A stretch of 64,000 bases of DNA from an uncultured Halomonas sp. (GCF_946887195.1 NZ_CAMPKE010000008.1:1-64000), one strand, 5' to 3'. Shown: positions 37,498-47,136, numbered from the stretch's first letter. Notes: generated from the sequence alone by a model not told the origin. Program-made: numbers and translations.

Positions 37498-38115
37498 ATG
37501 AAGATCTGGGGACGTACCAACTCGGTCAACGTCAAGAAAGCGCTCTGGTGCGCCGAGGAGTTAGGCGTCGACTACGAACGAATCGATGCCGGTGGCAAGT
37601 TCGGCCTGGTCGACGATGCAGACTTCCGGCGTATGAATCCCAACGGCCTGGTGCCGTGCATCGAGGACGATGGCCTGATTCTATGGGAGTCCAACACCAT
37701 CGTGCGTTACCTGTGCGCCAAGCATGGTCAGGGAACGCTGTATGCCGGGGATCCCGCGCAGCGCGCGGCGGCGGACAAGTGGATGGACTGGACGACTTCG
37801 ACGTTTGTGGTTCCCTTTCGCGCAGTGTTCTGGAATCTGGTGCGCACGCCCGCCGGGCAGCGCGATGACGCCGCCGTCGAGCAGGGGCTGAAAACCTGCA
37901 GCGAACTGCTTCCCCGAGTGGACCGGGCATTGGCCGAACGGCCTTTTCTCTCCGGCGATCGGTTCGGCATGGGCGATATCCCGCTGGGTTGTTTCGCCTA
38001 CGGCTGGTTCGAGATGCCTATCGAGCGCCCGGCGCTGCCGAACCTCGAAGCCTGGTATCGTCGCTTGGCGGAGCGGCCCGCCTATCGTAAGCACGTGATG
38101 ATTCCGCTCACTTGA
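37498..38115 (+). CDS. glutathione S-transferase family protein
   Basis: A 205-residue cytosolic GST. The N-terminal thioredoxin-like domain starts MKIWGRTNSVNVKKALWCAEE, with Ser/Asn at the expected glutathione-activating position, and has GLVPCIEDDGLILWESNTI with the cis-Pro and the Glu-Ser pair that bind glutathione. A helical C-terminal domain follows (SGDRFGMGDIPLGC). Substrate unknown. It lies between thrC and the RecJ-family gene. Confidence 0.9.
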   Translation: MKIWGRTNSVNVKKALWCAEELGVDYERIDAGGKFGLVDDADFRRMNPNGLVPCIEDDGLILWESNTIVRYLCAKHGQGTLYAGDPAQRAAADKWMDWTTSTFVVPFRAVFWNLVRTPAGQRDDAAVEQGLKTCSELLPRVDRALAERPFLSGDRFGMGDIPLGCFAYGWFEMPIERPALPNLEAWYRRLAERPAYRKHVMIPLT

Positions 38116-38118
38116 GGA

Positions 38119-38262
38119 ACGGCTATATAAATGCCTGCACGAACGAATTGCTTCGTTGCGCGGTGCTCGAAGACTCGCCTAACCCTAGTTATGTCTCGTC
38201 TTCTGCGCTCCGTGCGTCTCGCACTTCATTTCGTTCGGCTATTTATCCAGCCATTCCTGAGT
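38119..38262 (-). repeat. dispersed palindromic repeat, copy 2 (GST-recJ gap)
   Basis: Carries GTTGCGCGGTGCTCG, a TAACCCTAGTTA palindrome in the middle, TATGTCTCGTC and CTGCGCTCCG, aligning with copy 1. Imperfect inverted ends are visible: ATAAATGCCTGCACGAACGA (38137 region) against TCGTTCGGCTATTTAT (38231-38246). Confidence 0.65.
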
Positions 38263-38325
38263 GTGATTAATCCAATTTTTAGAATCTCGGCGCCTCGCTT
38301 GGGCATTACCCATCAGGAGTAGCTC

Positions 38326-40128
38326 TTGGATAACGCTGTCGCCCCACACCCGCTGAGCGAACGCATGCGCCGCCGTATCCAGCCGCGAAACCGCGACGAA
38401 GCGCTCTATCAGCGCTGCCTGACGAGTGGGCTCTCCGAGTTGCAGGCGCGTATTCTGGCGGGGCGGCTATCCGGCTATGCCGGCGAGTTGGAGCCGCTCA
38501 TCGCGCCCAGCCTGCGTCATCTCGCGCATCCCGAGAAGCTGGCGGACGCCCGCCGCGCCGCCGAGCGCATCGCCCGCGCGGTGACCGAGGGCGAGCACAT
38601 CGGCATTCTCACCGACTACGACGTCGACGGCATCACCTCGCACGTGGTGATCCTGCGCACCCTCAACGAGTTGTTCGGCGTGCCGGCGCACCGGCTGCAC
38701 AGTCTGATTGGCCATCGCATCAACGATGGCTACGGCATCAGCCTGCCGCTGGTCGAGCGCACGCTGGCGCTCGCGCCGCGCCCCAGCCTGGTGATCACCG
38801 CCGACTGCGGTTCATCGGATGAGCCACGCATCGCACGGCTGCATGATGCCGGCATCGAGGTGATCGTCACAGACCATCATGCGCTGCCGCTGGATGGCCC
38901 GCCGGCCTCGGCCTACGCCACGGTGAATCCGACCCGCGCCGACTGCGAATTCCCCGATCGCACCATTGCCGGTTGCATGGTCGCCTGGCTTACCATGTCG
39001 CTGACACGCAGTGTATTGATCGAACTCGGCGTATTGCCGGCCTCGTCGCCCAAACTGTCGCCCTGGCTCTCCTATGTGGCGCTGGGCACCGTGGCCGACT
39101 GCGTGTCGCTGGGCGGCAGTGCGATCAACCGCGCCGTGGTCACCCAGGGCTTGACGCTGATCAACCGCATGGAGGCCGCCTGTTGGCGGGCGATGGCCGA
39201 GCGCCTGGGTGCCGACAGCGTGCCGTTCGACGCCGAAACGCTGGCCTTCCAGATGGGCCCACGCATCAACGCGCGCTCGCGGCTCGACGACCCCTACGCC
39301 GCATTGCATTTCATGCTTTCGATCGATGAGGGCTCGGCTCGTCAGCATCTCGATGTGCTCGATCAGGACAATCAATCACGCAAGGCCATCGAAGCCGATA
39401 TGACCGAAAGCGCACGGGTGCTGGCGATGCGCGATCTGGCCGATGGCGAGCAGGTCATCGTGGTCTATCTCGCGGACGGCCACGCCGGTGTGCAGGGCAT
39501 CGTCGCCTCACGGCTGGTGCAGGCGTTCGGTCGCCCGGCGCTGGTGCTCACCCCGGCGGCGGTACCCGGCATGCTCACCGGCTCGGGGCGCTCCATCGAG
39601 AACCTGCACCTGCGCGATGCGTTGCAGCGCGCCCACGATCTCGCCCCGCAAGCCTTGCCGCGCTTCGGCGGGCATCGCGGTGCGGCGGGTATTGGCCTGC
39701 CGGTCGAGCAGTTGGAGACGTTTCGACGCGCGCTGCGCCAGGCGGTCAATGAACAGCTCGGCGAGTGCGAGCTCTACCCCTGCGTCTTCACCGATGGCGA
39801 CCTGGCACCGGCACAGCTATGCCTGACCACGCTCGATGAACTGGAACGCCTGGCACCCTACGGGCGCGAGTTCGACGCGCCGCTGTTCGATGGCGAATTT
39901 CTCGTCGAGAGCCTACGCGTGGTGGGCGCCGACGGCAGTCACCTGATGCTCGAACTATCGAGCGGCGGCGTCAGCGCACGCGGCATCTGGTTCCGCGCCC
40001 TGACGCCGGGGGAGGTACCGGCCTTCGGCTTGGGCGCGAAGCTGCGCTGCGCCTACAAGTTATCGCGCAATCGCTGGAAGGGGCGGGAGTCACTGCAACT
40101 AATGATCGAGCACGCCGAGCCTAGCTAA
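38326..40128 (+). CDS. recJ: RecJ-family DHH/DHHA1 single-strand DNA exonuclease
   Basis: A 600-residue protein. DHH-domain ligands are present: Asp97 and Asp99 in TDYDVDGITS, Asp in TADCGSS, DHH at 183-185 (VTDHHALP) and Asp in LGTVADC. The DHHA1 domain has GSGRSIENLHLRDAL and FGGHRGAAG; an OB-like C-terminal domain follows. Several signature positions differ from E. coli RecJ: NARSRLDD instead of NAAGRLDD and DGHAGVQGIVASRL instead of HQGVVGI. RecJ degrades single-stranded DNA 5' to 3'. Start TTG with AGGAG. It may be a paralogue of a second, more typical recJ. Confidence 0.85.
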   Translation: MDNAVAPHPLSERMRRRIQPRNRDEALYQRCLTSGLSELQARILAGRLSGYAGELEPLIAPSLRHLAHPEKLADARRAAERIARAVTEGEHIGILTDYDVDGITSHVVILRTLNELFGVPAHRLHSLIGHRINDGYGISLPLVERTLALAPRPSLVITADCGSSDEPRIARLHDAGIEVIVTDHHALPLDGPPASAYATVNPTRADCEFPDRTIAGCMVAWLTMSLTRSVLIELGVLPASSPKLSPWLSYVALGTVADCVSLGGSAINRAVVTQGLTLINRMEAACWRAMAERLGADSVPFDAETLAFQMGPRINARSRLDDPYAALHFMLSIDEGSARQHLDVLDQDNQSRKAIEADMTESARVLAMRDLADGEQVIVVYLADGHAGVQGIVASRLVQAFGRPALVLTPAAVPGMLTGSGRSIENLHLRDALQRAHDLAPQALPRFGGHRGAAGIGLPVEQLETFRRALRQAVNEQLGECELYPCVFTDGDLAPAQLCLTTLDELERLAPYGREFDAPLFDGEFLVESLRVVGADGSHLMLELSSGGVSARGIWFRALTPGEVPAFGLGAKLRCAYKLSRNRWKGRESLQLMIEHAEPS

Positions 40129-40146
40129 TCACTCTGCCATCATGAG

Positions 40147-40286
40147 GGAACTGGCGATTTATAGGCGAGCGAAGAGAGGCTGGTCGATGCCGGAGCGCAG
40201 CTACCGGAGTTTACTTGCAGGTAAATGAGGATAGCGAGCACCGCCAGCGACCAGGATATCGAGCGCAGGCATAAATCGACGTTTCC
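40147..40286 (+). repeat. dispersed palindromic repeat, copy 3 (after recJ)
   Basis: Imperfect inverted ends GGAACTGGCGATTTATAGGC (40147-40166) and ATAAATCGACGTTTCC (40271-40286), and a central GTTTAC-TTGCAG-GTAAAT palindrome (40209-40225 region). The right end abuts the VOC gene stop codon. Its reverse complement aligns with copies 1 and 2. Confidence 0.7.
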
Positions 40287-40705
40287 TAATAATTCGGCCA
40301 TACGCCGGGCGTGGCCAGTTCCAGCAGATGCCCGTCTGGGTCGCGGAAGTACAGGCTCTCGCCGCCCTTGGGCCAGTGGGTGCGGCCCTCGATTTCGATA
40401 TCTTGCTCGGTCAGTTGCGCTTCCCAGGCATCGAGCTGATCGGCGGCGATGGCCAGCGCCATGTGCACCGGGCCGTGACCGTCGTGCGGTGGAATGGTGC
40501 CCATGTCGCGCGGCAGGGTGACCGTTTCCAGCGTCTCGCCGCGCAAAAACAGCAACAGTACCGTGTTGCGCCCGGCGTCATAGGCGGTGAAGCGATGATC
40601 GGCGGTAAAGGCGCTGAGCCCCATCACGTCTTCGAAGAAGGCCCGCGCGCGGGCCATGTCCTCCACATAGAGTGCCGTTTCCAGAACGCCATCGAGCGTC
40701 GGCAT
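40286..40705 (-). CDS. VOC-superfamily (glyoxalase/bleomycin-resistance-like) protein
   Basis: A 139-residue protein of two beta-alpha-beta-beta-beta modules. N-terminal LETALYVEDMARARAFFEDV and C-terminal SLYFRDPDGHLLELATPG are typical, with metal-ligand candidates His (GHGPVHMAL) and Glu (LLELAT). The catalytic type (lyase, dioxygenase or resistance protein) cannot be told. The ATG at 40705, preceded by AGGAGACG, is chosen over a longer frame. It is 32 bases after the tiny membrane gene of the copper operon on the same strand. Confidence 0.88.
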   Translation of the reverse strand: MPTLDGVLETALYVEDMARARAFFEDVMGLSAFTADHRFTAYDAGRNTVLLLFLRGETLETVTLPRDMGTIPPHDGHGPVHMALAIAADQLDAWEAQLTEQDIEIEGRTHWPKGGESLYFRDPDGHLLELATPGVWPNY

Positions 40706-40737
40706 GATGCGTCTCCTGCCAAGGGATTTCCTATAGC

Positions 40738-40815
40738 CTAGCGTCTGGCCCCCCAGAACCACCAGACGATGAGCAGGATCAGAGCGACACCCGCCAGGTT
40801 GATCAGCCAACTCAT
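40738..40815 (-). CDS. 25-residue single-span membrane protein coupled to the copper ATPase
   Basis: Encodes [20 protein letters not shown] followed by WGARR: one hydrophobic span (about 4-20), then Trp-rich and basic residues. Its ATG overlaps the copper ATPase stop codon as ATGA (40812-40815), and CAGGAGACG precedes it inside the ATPase gene, so it is almost certainly translated. It resembles the membrane anchor seen at the N-terminus of some bacterial cupredoxin-domain proteins (from memory, not searched), but has no cupredoxin domain. It might stabilise the ATPase or act in copper handling; this is inference. Confidence 0.7.
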   Translation of the reverse strand: MSWLINLAGVALILLIVWWFWGARR

Positions 40816-43160
40816 GGGTTCGTCTCCTGGATCGGGTTAGTGTTCTGCGAAGTTTGGGCGCCGCGCCGCGATTCGCTGGGGCGAAACAGCCGCAGCCGGT
40901 TGGCGTTGCTGACCACCGTGACCGACGACGCCGACATGGCCAGCCCCGCGATTACCGGCGATAGCAGCAATCCGGTGAACGGGTAGAGCACACCGGCGGC
41001 AATGGGAATCCCCAGGCTGTTGTAGCCGAAGGCGCCCCACAGGTTCTGCTTGATGTTGGCAAGCGTGGCGCGGCTGATCTCGATGGCATCGGCGATGCCG
41101 TGCAGCGAACCACGCATCAGCGTGATGCCGGCGCTCTCGATGGCGACATCGGTGCCCTGGCCTATGGCGAAGCCGACGTCCGCCTGAGCCAGTGCCGGCG
41201 CGTCGTTGATGCCATCGCCGATCATGCCGACCACCTCGCCGGCACGCTGCAGGCGCTCGACTTCGGCGTGCTTGTCTTCCGGCAACAGCCCCGCGTGATA
41301 GTCGTCGATACCCACCTCGCGGGCCACGGCGGCGGCGGTATGGGCGTTGTCGCCGGTCAGCATCACCACCTTGAGGCCATCGCCGCGCAGGCGGTGTATC
41401 GCCTCGATGCTGTCGGCGCGTAGCGGGTCGCTGATACCGAAAATCGCCGCGAGCCGGTCGCCCACGGCCAGGTAGACTACGCTGCGTGCCTGCCGTTCGA
41501 GCCGAATGCCGACATCGCTCGCACTATCCAGCGATATGCCGGCCGCTTCGAGCAGCGCGGCGTTGCCTAGCCGCAACGTCTCGCCGCGCTCGCCGGTGGC
41601 GATCACGCCGCGTCCGGTGATCGAGTCGAAATCGCGGATCGTGGCCGGCACGATCCCGCTCGCCGCGGCATGTTCTTCGGCACGCTCTTCTGCATAGCCC
41701 AGCAGTGCCGCGGCCAGTGGATGCTCGGAGCCGCGTTCCAGCGCGATGACCATGCCCAGAATAGCCGGCTCATCGCCGTCGAGTATTTCCGCCTCGGTTA
41801 CTCGTGGTTTGCCTTCGGTCAAGGTGCCGGTCTTGTCGACGACCAGCGTGGTTAGCCGGCTGGCGGTCTGCAGGGCTCGGCCGTCGCGAATCAGGATGCC
41901 ATGCTCGGCGGCCTTGCCCACGCCGATCATCGTCGAGATCGGCGTCGCCAGGCCCAGCGCACAGGGGCAGGCGATGATCAGCACCGTGGTCGCGGCGACC
42001 AGCATATGGATAATCTGGGGTGCGGGGCCGAGATTGAACCACACGAGTGCGGTGATTACGGCGACGATCATCACGCTGGGGACGAAGACCGCCGAGACCC
42101 TGTCGGCCAGCTCACCGATCGGTGGACGCGAATTCTGCGCCTTGGCGACCTGGTCGATGATCCGCCCCAGGCGCGTTTCGGCACCCACGCGGGTCGCGTG
42201 ATAGACCAGCCCACCACGGCCGTTGACGGTGCCGGCGCTGACCTCGTCGCCGGCCCGCTTGGCCACCGGCAGCGGCTCGCCGGTGAGCATCGATTCATCG
42301 ATGGAGCTCGCGCCTTCCTCGACCGTGCCATCCACCGGCAGGCGCTCGCCGGGACGCACGCGGATGCGATCGCTGACGCGCACGGCGTCGATCTCGATCT
42401 CGAACTCCTGATTGTCGCGAATCACCCGGGCGCTGCGCGTTTGCAGGTCCAGCAGGCGCTTGAGCGATTGACTGGTGCGGCCCCGCGCTCTCAACTCCAA
42501 CGCCTGGCCGAAGCTGATCAAGCCGATGATCATTGCCGCCGCCTCGAAATAGAGCCCGCGAGCGGCAGCGGGAATCGCCTCGGGAGCCAGCACCACGATC
42601 ATCGAATAGGCCCAGGCGGTGCCGGTGCCCACGGCGATCAGTGTATCCATGTTGGCCTGATGGTGGCGCAAGGCTCGCCAGGCGCTGACGAAGAAGCCGC
42701 GCCCGGCGCTGGCCAGCACGCCGAGTGTGGCCAGACCCACCGCCAACCATAGCCAGCGTTCACCGCCCAACAACTGCGGATGGTGAAAGAACATGCTGAT
42801 CATCAGCGGCACGCCGAGGCCCAAACCCAGCGCGGTATCGCGCAGCCGGCGGCGGTGCTCGCGGGCCTCGTTGGCTTCGCGGGTGCCTTCGGCGCGCTGA
42901 AGATCCTCGATCACCTCGGCGCCATAGCCGGCGCCCTGTACCGCTTCGATCAGGCGCTCGGCACTGACGTTGCCATGCACCTGCGCGGTGCGCGAGCCGA
43001 AGTTGACCTCGGCATGCTGCACGCCGGGGGTGGCATCGAGGGCCCGCTGCACGCTACGCACGCAGCCGGCGCAGCTGATGCCCGACAGCGCCAGGCGCAA
43101 TGTGTCACCTGCCGGGGCGTGCTCGGTCGCTGTTTGATTACCGCCGTGCGATGCGTTCAT
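40812..43160 (-). CDS. copA: Cu+-exporting P1B-type ATPase
   Basis: A 782-residue inner-membrane pump. One N-terminal heavy-metal domain with SGISCAGC (Cys30, Cys33), CPC in segment 6 ([11 protein letters not shown]), phosphorylation site [25 protein letters not shown], and the PIB-1 Cu+ residues YN in segment 7 (GYNSLG) and MSASS in segment 8. It exports Cu+ (or Ag+) to the periplasm. The ATG at 43160 with AGGGGA is used. Its start overlaps the MerR regulator stop by 4 bases, and its stop overlaps a tiny membrane gene. Confidence 0.95.
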   Translation of the reverse strand: MNASHGGNQTATEHAPAGDTLRLALSGISCAGCVRSVQRALDATPGVQHAEVNFGSRTAQVHGNVSAERLIEAVQGAGYGAEVIEDLQRAEGTREANEAREHRRRLRDTALGLGLGVPLMISMFFHHPQLLGGERWLWLAVGLATLGVLASAGRGFFVSAWRALRHHQANMDTLIAVGTGTAWAYSMIVVLAPEAIPAAARGLYFEAAAMIIGLISFGQALELRARGRTSQSLKRLLDLQTRSARVIRDNQEFEIEIDAVRVSDRIRVRPGERLPVDGTVEEGASSIDESMLTGEPLPVAKRAGDEVSAGTVNGRGGLVYHATRVGAETRLGRIIDQVAKAQNSRPPIGELADRVSAVFVPSVMIVAVITALVWFNLGPAPQIIHMLVAATTVLIIACPCALGLATPISTMIGVGKAAEHGILIRDGRALQTASRLTTLVVDKTGTLTEGKPRVTEAEILDGDEPAILGMVIALERGSEHPLAAALLGYAEERAEEHAAASGIVPATIRDFDSITGRGVIATGERGETLRLGNAALLEAAGISLDSASDVGIRLERQARSVVYLAVGDRLAAIFGISDPLRADSIEAIHRLRGDGLKVVMLTGDNAHTAAAVAREVGIDDYHAGLLPEDKHAEVERLQRAGEVVGMIGDGINDAPALAQADVGFAIGQGTDVAIESAGITLMRGSLHGIADAIEISRATLANIKQNLWGAFGYNSLGIPIAAGVLYPFTGLLLSPVIAGLAMSASSVTVVSNANRLRLFRPSESRRGAQTSQNTNPIQETNP

Positions 43161-43606
43161 GGCAGTTTCCCCTCGGTTTTCGCCTCGGCGACGCCATCGC
43201 CGGCGGGCAGACTTTCGATCAGCCGGCACAGGCTATGCCCATCGGGCGTGCCGTCGGGCATGTGTTGCCAAGTGCTCAGTGCCTTCTCCATGCGCTCGGC
43301 AAGTGCCTGTAGCTGGGCGATGCGTGCCTGGATTTCCGGCAACCGGTTGGCCAGCAAATCGCGCACCATCGGACAGGGCGAATCGCCATGGTCGGCATGA
43401 TCGAGAATCTCGCCGATTTCTCGCACGCTGAAGCCCAGGGTACGGGCGCGCTGAATGAAACGCAGCCGGTCGAGCGATTGCCCATCGTAGAGTTGGTAGC
43501 CGTTTTCCGGGTCGCGCTGCGGGTGAAGCAATCCCTCACGGGTGTAGTGGCGCACGGTTTCCGCCGTGACGCCCGCCGCCTTGGCCAGTCCTCCGACTTT
43601 CATCAT
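43157..43606 (-). CDS. MerR-family metal regulator of the copper operon (CueR-like)
   Basis: A 149-residue regulator. The MerR winged helix (about 1-70) reads [20 protein letters not shown]; a dimerisation helix and C-terminal loop follow. The only cysteines are Cys78 (DSPCPMV) and Cys127 (HSLCRLI). CueR uses two C-terminal-loop cysteines and Ser at position 77, while a Cys near 78 is typical of Zn/Cd/Pb sensors, so the metal specificity is less clear than the linked Cu+ pump suggests. First gene of the operon, with its own operator. Confidence 0.88.
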   Translation of the reverse strand: MMKVGGLAKAAGVTAETVRHYTREGLLHPQRDPENGYQLYDGQSLDRLRFIQRARTLGFSVREIGEILDHADHGDSPCPMVRDLLANRLPEIQARIAQLQALAERMEKALSTWQHMPDGTPDGHSLCRLIESLPAGDGVAEAKTEGKLP

Positions 43607-43636
43607 GGCTCTCCAGGAAGCCTAATCGATGTCAGC

Positions 43637-43668
43637 AGTCTAAAACCTTTGGGTTACCCAAAGGTCAA
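43637..43668 (-). promoter_or_regulatory. MerR-type promoter/operator of the copper operon
   Basis: On the minus strand: TTGACC (43663-43668), a 20-base spacer and TAGACT (43637-43642) (19 bases if TTAGAC is used). The spacer holds a perfect 9-3-9 palindrome, ACCTTTGGG/CCCAAAGGT (43645-43665). This matches MerR/CueR promoters with overlong spacers and shows autoregulation. The remaining stretch to 43938 is AT-rich leader of the FadL gene with a possible TTGACT near 43822; no other gene is seen. Confidence 0.85.
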
Positions 43669-43938
43669 GACGGTTTCGTGGCGTCTCAGCGGAGATGGAT
43701 GGCTGGAAAAAAAGACTAATAATATTAAATGGTTGTGGTGATTTCGCGCAGCGAGAAAAAAAGTGGGATATCGCTTACGACTAATGGATTAGTGTCGATA
43801 GAATTAAAACGAACGTTTGCCCTTGACTTGATTCAGCGCTTAAGCCAAAACAATGAGACGCACAATAAGATTGCCCGGCAAAGGCAACCAGCCATCAGCT
43901 TACCGTCATCATTCCTTGGAACAGGACGTAAACGACTC

Positions 43939-45228
43939 ATGCAAAACAAGATCAACAAACTCGCTCTTGCGATCGCCGCAGCCGCTGCCACCGCCGCCTC
44001 GGGTCAGGCCATGGCTGGCGCCTTCCAACTCAACGAGCAAAGCGTCAGCGGCCAGGGCACCTCCTTTGCCGGTCGTGCCTCCACTGTCAACGATGCTTCC
44101 ATCGTGTTCGGCAACCCGGCGGGCATGTCATTCCTCGACCGCGCCCAGATCACCGCCGGCGCGACTTATCTCGATGTTAGTACTGATATTAATAATGCTG
44201 ATTCAGATACAACTCTAGGCGGTGCAGTCTCTCTGGGGCCGGTAGCCGGTGGTAATGATGGCGATATGGTGCCGGGGACGACGATTCCCTTTATGTATTA
44301 TGTGCAGCCCATCGACGAGGGACTGACCTTTGGCTTGGGCGTGTATGCGCCATTCGGCGTCATCACGGATTACGAGGATGACTTCGAGGGCCGTTACTTT
44401 GGTAACTACAGTGAAGTTGCGGTAGTTACTGTCCAGCCGACGCTATCGATCCAGTTCACCGAGAAATTCTCGGCCGGTTTTGGTATCACCTATAACCGCA
44501 TCGAAGGCGAGTTGGAAAGTGCTACACCGAACCCGCCGGCGGGACCGGATGGCACCGTTAATGTTCAGGGCGATGACGAGGCATGGGGCTTTACCTTCGG
44601 CATGATGTACAAGCCGGTCGAGTCGACCACCTTGGGTGTGACCTATCGCTCCGATGTCGATTACGAATTGGAAGGGGATATTGAATATACCAATGTGGGG
44701 ACTGTTCCCTTTCCATCACTGACGGTAGATGCGGCGCTAGATATCACTCTACCCGAGACCATCGACTTCTCAGTCACCCATGAACTTACCGATCGTTGGA
44801 CCGTAATGGCCGGGGCGGCGTTGGTCAAATGGAGCAGCTTCGACAAGCTGGTGATCGAGAACGATGTCCGTGAAATTACCGAGGTGCAAAACTACGAAGA
44901 TGCCTGGCAATATGCGCTGGGTACCTCCTATCAGCTTAATCCGGCCTGGGTTCTACGTGCCGGAGTCTCCTTCGATGAATCGCCGATCAGCGACGAAGAC
45001 CGGACTGTGCGCGTGCCTACCGGCGATCGTACCATTTACTCGCTGGGTGCCGGCTGGACGCCGATCCCCGATCTGACGATCGATGTTGCCTATACCTATC
45101 TCACCGAGGATAGCGAGCCGGTCAGCCAGACACGCTCTTATCCTGGCACCCCTCTCACGACTAGTTACGAAGCTGACTACGAAAACACTGCCCATGGCTT
45201 CGGCGCTCAGGTAACCTACCGGTTCTAA
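43939..45228 (+). CDS. FadL/OmpP1 family outer-membrane transporter
   Basis: A 429-residue outer-membrane beta-barrel. Signal peptide 1-26 (ending AMA), mature N-terminus GAFQLNEQSVSGQGTSFAG, the FadL plug motif with NDASIVFGNPAGM. It ends in a C-terminal Phe (VTYRF), the BAM signal. FadL proteins import long-chain fatty acids or other hydrophobic compounds. The frame is open further upstream, but ATG 43939 gives the signal peptide. The gene and its 230-base leader are richer in AT than their neighbours. Confidence 0.92.
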   Translation: MQNKINKLALAIAAAAATAASGQAMAGAFQLNEQSVSGQGTSFAGRASTVNDASIVFGNPAGMSFLDRAQITAGATYLDVSTDINNADSDTTLGGAVSLGPVAGGNDGDMVPGTTIPFMYYVQPIDEGLTFGLGVYAPFGVITDYEDDFEGRYFGNYSEVAVVTVQPTLSIQFTEKFSAGFGITYNRIEGELESATPNPPAGPDGTVNVQGDDEAWGFTFGMMYKPVESTTLGVTYRSDVDYELEGDIEYTNVGTVPFPSLTVDAALDITLPETIDFSVTHELTDRWTVMAGAALVKWSSFDKLVIENDVREITEVQNYEDAWQYALGTSYQLNPAWVLRAGVSFDESPISDEDRTVRVPTGDRTIYSLGAGWTPIPDLTIDVAYTYLTEDSEPVSQTRSYPGTPLTTSYEADYENTAHGFGAQVTYRF

Positions 45229-45278
45229 CATCAGTGCTTTCAACCTACAGGTTCTGATGCTCGCGCTCAGAAGTACCG

Positions 45279-45303
45279 AAACCCGGCTCCGGCCGGGTTT
45301 TTT
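45279..45303 (+). terminator. terminator after the FadL gene
   Basis: AAACCCGGC (45279-45287) pairs with GCCGGGTTT (45292-45300), 4-base loop, followed by TTT. Confidence 0.88.
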
Positions 45304-45316
45304 AACGAATGAGGCA

Positions 45317-45480
45317 CTCAGAGAGTGTTTACAAAAGTAGCGAGCGACGGCTAGGCAAGGCGAAATCAGCCGAAAAGGCGGAGTTTACATGCTGTAAATG
45401 AGCATTTTGATCGGACTCGCGCCCGAGGCTGATTTCAACGCGGCATGGCCTAGCGCAGTAGTTTGTAAACACTCTCTCAG
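45317..45480 (+). repeat. dispersed palindromic repeat, copy 4, with 19-bp inverted ends
   Basis: Ends CTCAGAGAGTGTTTACAAA (45317-45335) and TTTGTAAACACTCTCTCAG (45462-45480) are inverted repeats with one mismatch. The centre has GTTTAC-ATGCT-GTAAAT, matching copy 3. No transposase gene or obvious target duplication is seen. The right end supplies the TGA stop of the ABC ATPase gene (45477-45479). Confidence 0.85.
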
Positions 45481-47075
45481 GCCGCCTCGCTCATGAACGC
45501 CGCAAGCATCAACTCGCGGGTATAGGTCTCGCGTGGATTGTCGAACAGCGCCTGGGTGTCGCCCCGCTCGATGACCTGACCCTCCTTCATGACCAATACG
45601 CTATCGGCCAGCGCGCGTACCACGGCCAGGTCGTGACTGATGAACAGATAGGTCAGCTCGTATTTGCGCTGCAGTTCGCGCAACAGCTCGATCACCGTGG
45701 CCTGAACCGAGCGGTCCAGCGCCGAGGTGGGTTCGTCGAGCAGCAGGAACTCCGGTTGCAGTACCAGCGCACGGGCGATGGCGATGCGCTGGCGCTGGCC
45801 ACCCGAGAACTCATGCGGGTAACGATTGCGCATGCTTGGGTCGAGGGATACCTCGTCAAGCGCCTGCTGCACATGCCGGTCGCGCTCGATACGACTATAT
45901 TCCGGATGGTGCACGCGCAGCCCTTCGCCAATGATCTCGCCGACGGTCAGGCGCGGCGACAGCGAGCCGAACGGATCCTGGAAGACCACCTGCATGCGCT
46001 TGCGTATCGGACGCATCGCCGGGCCTTCCAACTGCGCGATATCGGTGTCGTCGAAGCGGATCTCGCCGCGACTCTCGAGCAGGCGCAGCAGCGCGCGACC
46101 CAGCGTCGACTTGCCGGAACCGGATTCGCCGACGATACCCAGCGTCTGGCCGCGCTTGAGCGTGATACCGATACCGCGCACCGCCTCGAAATAATCGTTC
46201 TGGCCGAACCAGCGCCGCTTGATGGCGAAGCGCACGCGCACATCGTTGGCCTCGAGCAGCACGGGACTGTCCTCAGGCACCGGCGCTTTGCTGCCGCTGG
46301 GTTCGGCATCGATCAACATGCGCGTGTAGTCGTGGCGTGGATTGGCGAAAACCTCGGCGGTCGGGCCCTGTTCGAGCAACTTGCCCTGGCGCATCACGCA
46401 CACCCGGTCGGCGAAGTGGCGCACGATGCCCAGGTCATGGGTGATGAACAGAATCGACATGCCATAGCGCTGTTGCAGCTCCCTGAGCAGGCCGAGAATT
46501 TGCGCCTGCACGGTGACATCGAGCGCGGTGGTGGGCTCGTCGGCAATCAGCAGATCCGGCTCGCAGGCCAGCGCCATGGCGATCATCACCCGCTGGCGCT
46601 GGCCGCCGGAGAGCTCGTGCGGGTAGCTCGCCACGCGGCGCTCCGGATCGGGGATGCCGACCTGATCGAACAGATCGATGACCTTTGCTCTGGCATCCCG
46701 CCCGCGCAGGCCGCGATGCAGGCGCAGCACTTCCTTGACCTGATCACCGACGCGGTGCAGCGGGTTGAGCGAGGTCATCGGTTCCTGGAAGACCGTGGCG
46801 ATGCGATTGCCGCGCAATTCGCGCATGCGCCGGTTGGGCACGCCGAGCAGATCCTCGCCATTGAAGCGAATCGCTCCACGGGTGCGGGCCAGTTCCGGCA
46901 ATAAGCGCAGGATAGCGGTACTGGTCACCGACTTGCCGGAGCCGGACTCGCCGACCAGCGCCAGCGTTTCACCTTCCGCCAGCGTCAGGCTGACGTTGCT
47001 GACCGCGGCGACATCGCCATCCGGCAGTTGGAAGTCGACGCACAGATCGTCGATCTCGAGTAGTGGGTTGGGCAT
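45477..47075 (-). CDS. peptide ABC transporter ATPase, two fused nucleotide-binding domains (YejF-like)
   Basis: A 532-residue protein made of two ABC ATPase domains. Domain 1 (about 5-260): Walker [10 protein letters not shown], signature LSGGQRQRV, Walker B LLIADEP. Domain 2 (about 275-530): [24 protein letters not shown]. It replaces separate OppD and OppF and drives import of peptides by the linked permeases and binding protein. Its stop codon lies in the terminal inverted repeat of a dispersed repeat, suggesting the original end was changed. Confidence 0.93.
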   Translation of the reverse strand: MPNPLLEIDDLCVDFQLPDGDVAAVSNVSLTLAEGETLALVGESGSGKSVTSTAILRLLPELARTRGAIRFNGEDLLGVPNRRMRELRGNRIATVFQEPMTSLNPLHRVGDQVKEVLRLHRGLRGRDARAKVIDLFDQVGIPDPERRVASYPHELSGGQRQRVMIAMALACEPDLLIADEPTTALDVTVQAQILGLLRELQQRYGMSILFITHDLGIVRHFADRVCVMRQGKLLEQGPTAEVFANPRHDYTRMLIDAEPSGSKAPVPEDSPVLLEANDVRVRFAIKRRWFGQNDYFEAVRGIGITLKRGQTLGIVGESGSGKSTLGRALLRLLESRGEIRFDDTDIAQLEGPAMRPIRKRMQVVFQDPFGSLSPRLTVGEIIGEGLRVHHPEYSRIERDRHVQQALDEVSLDPSMRNRYPHEFSGGQRQRIAIARALVLQPEFLLLDEPTSALDRSVQATVIELLRELQRKYELTYLFISHDLAVVRALADSVLVMKEGQVIERGDTQALFDNPRETYTRELMLAAFMSEAA

Positions 47076-47136
47076 AGTCGAGCTCCTCAGAGCCTGTTCA
47101 TGATCGCAACGAGCTCAGTCATAAAGCGGCGTTTCA

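Noticed and set aside
43729..43938. In-frame N-terminal extension of the FadL gene
   Set aside because: It would bury the signal peptide 70 residues inside the protein; the sequence is AT-rich regulatory DNA.
45317..45480. Insertion sequence
   Set aside because: Inverted ends are present, but it is only 164 bases long with no reading frame for a transposase; treated as a non-autonomous repeat.
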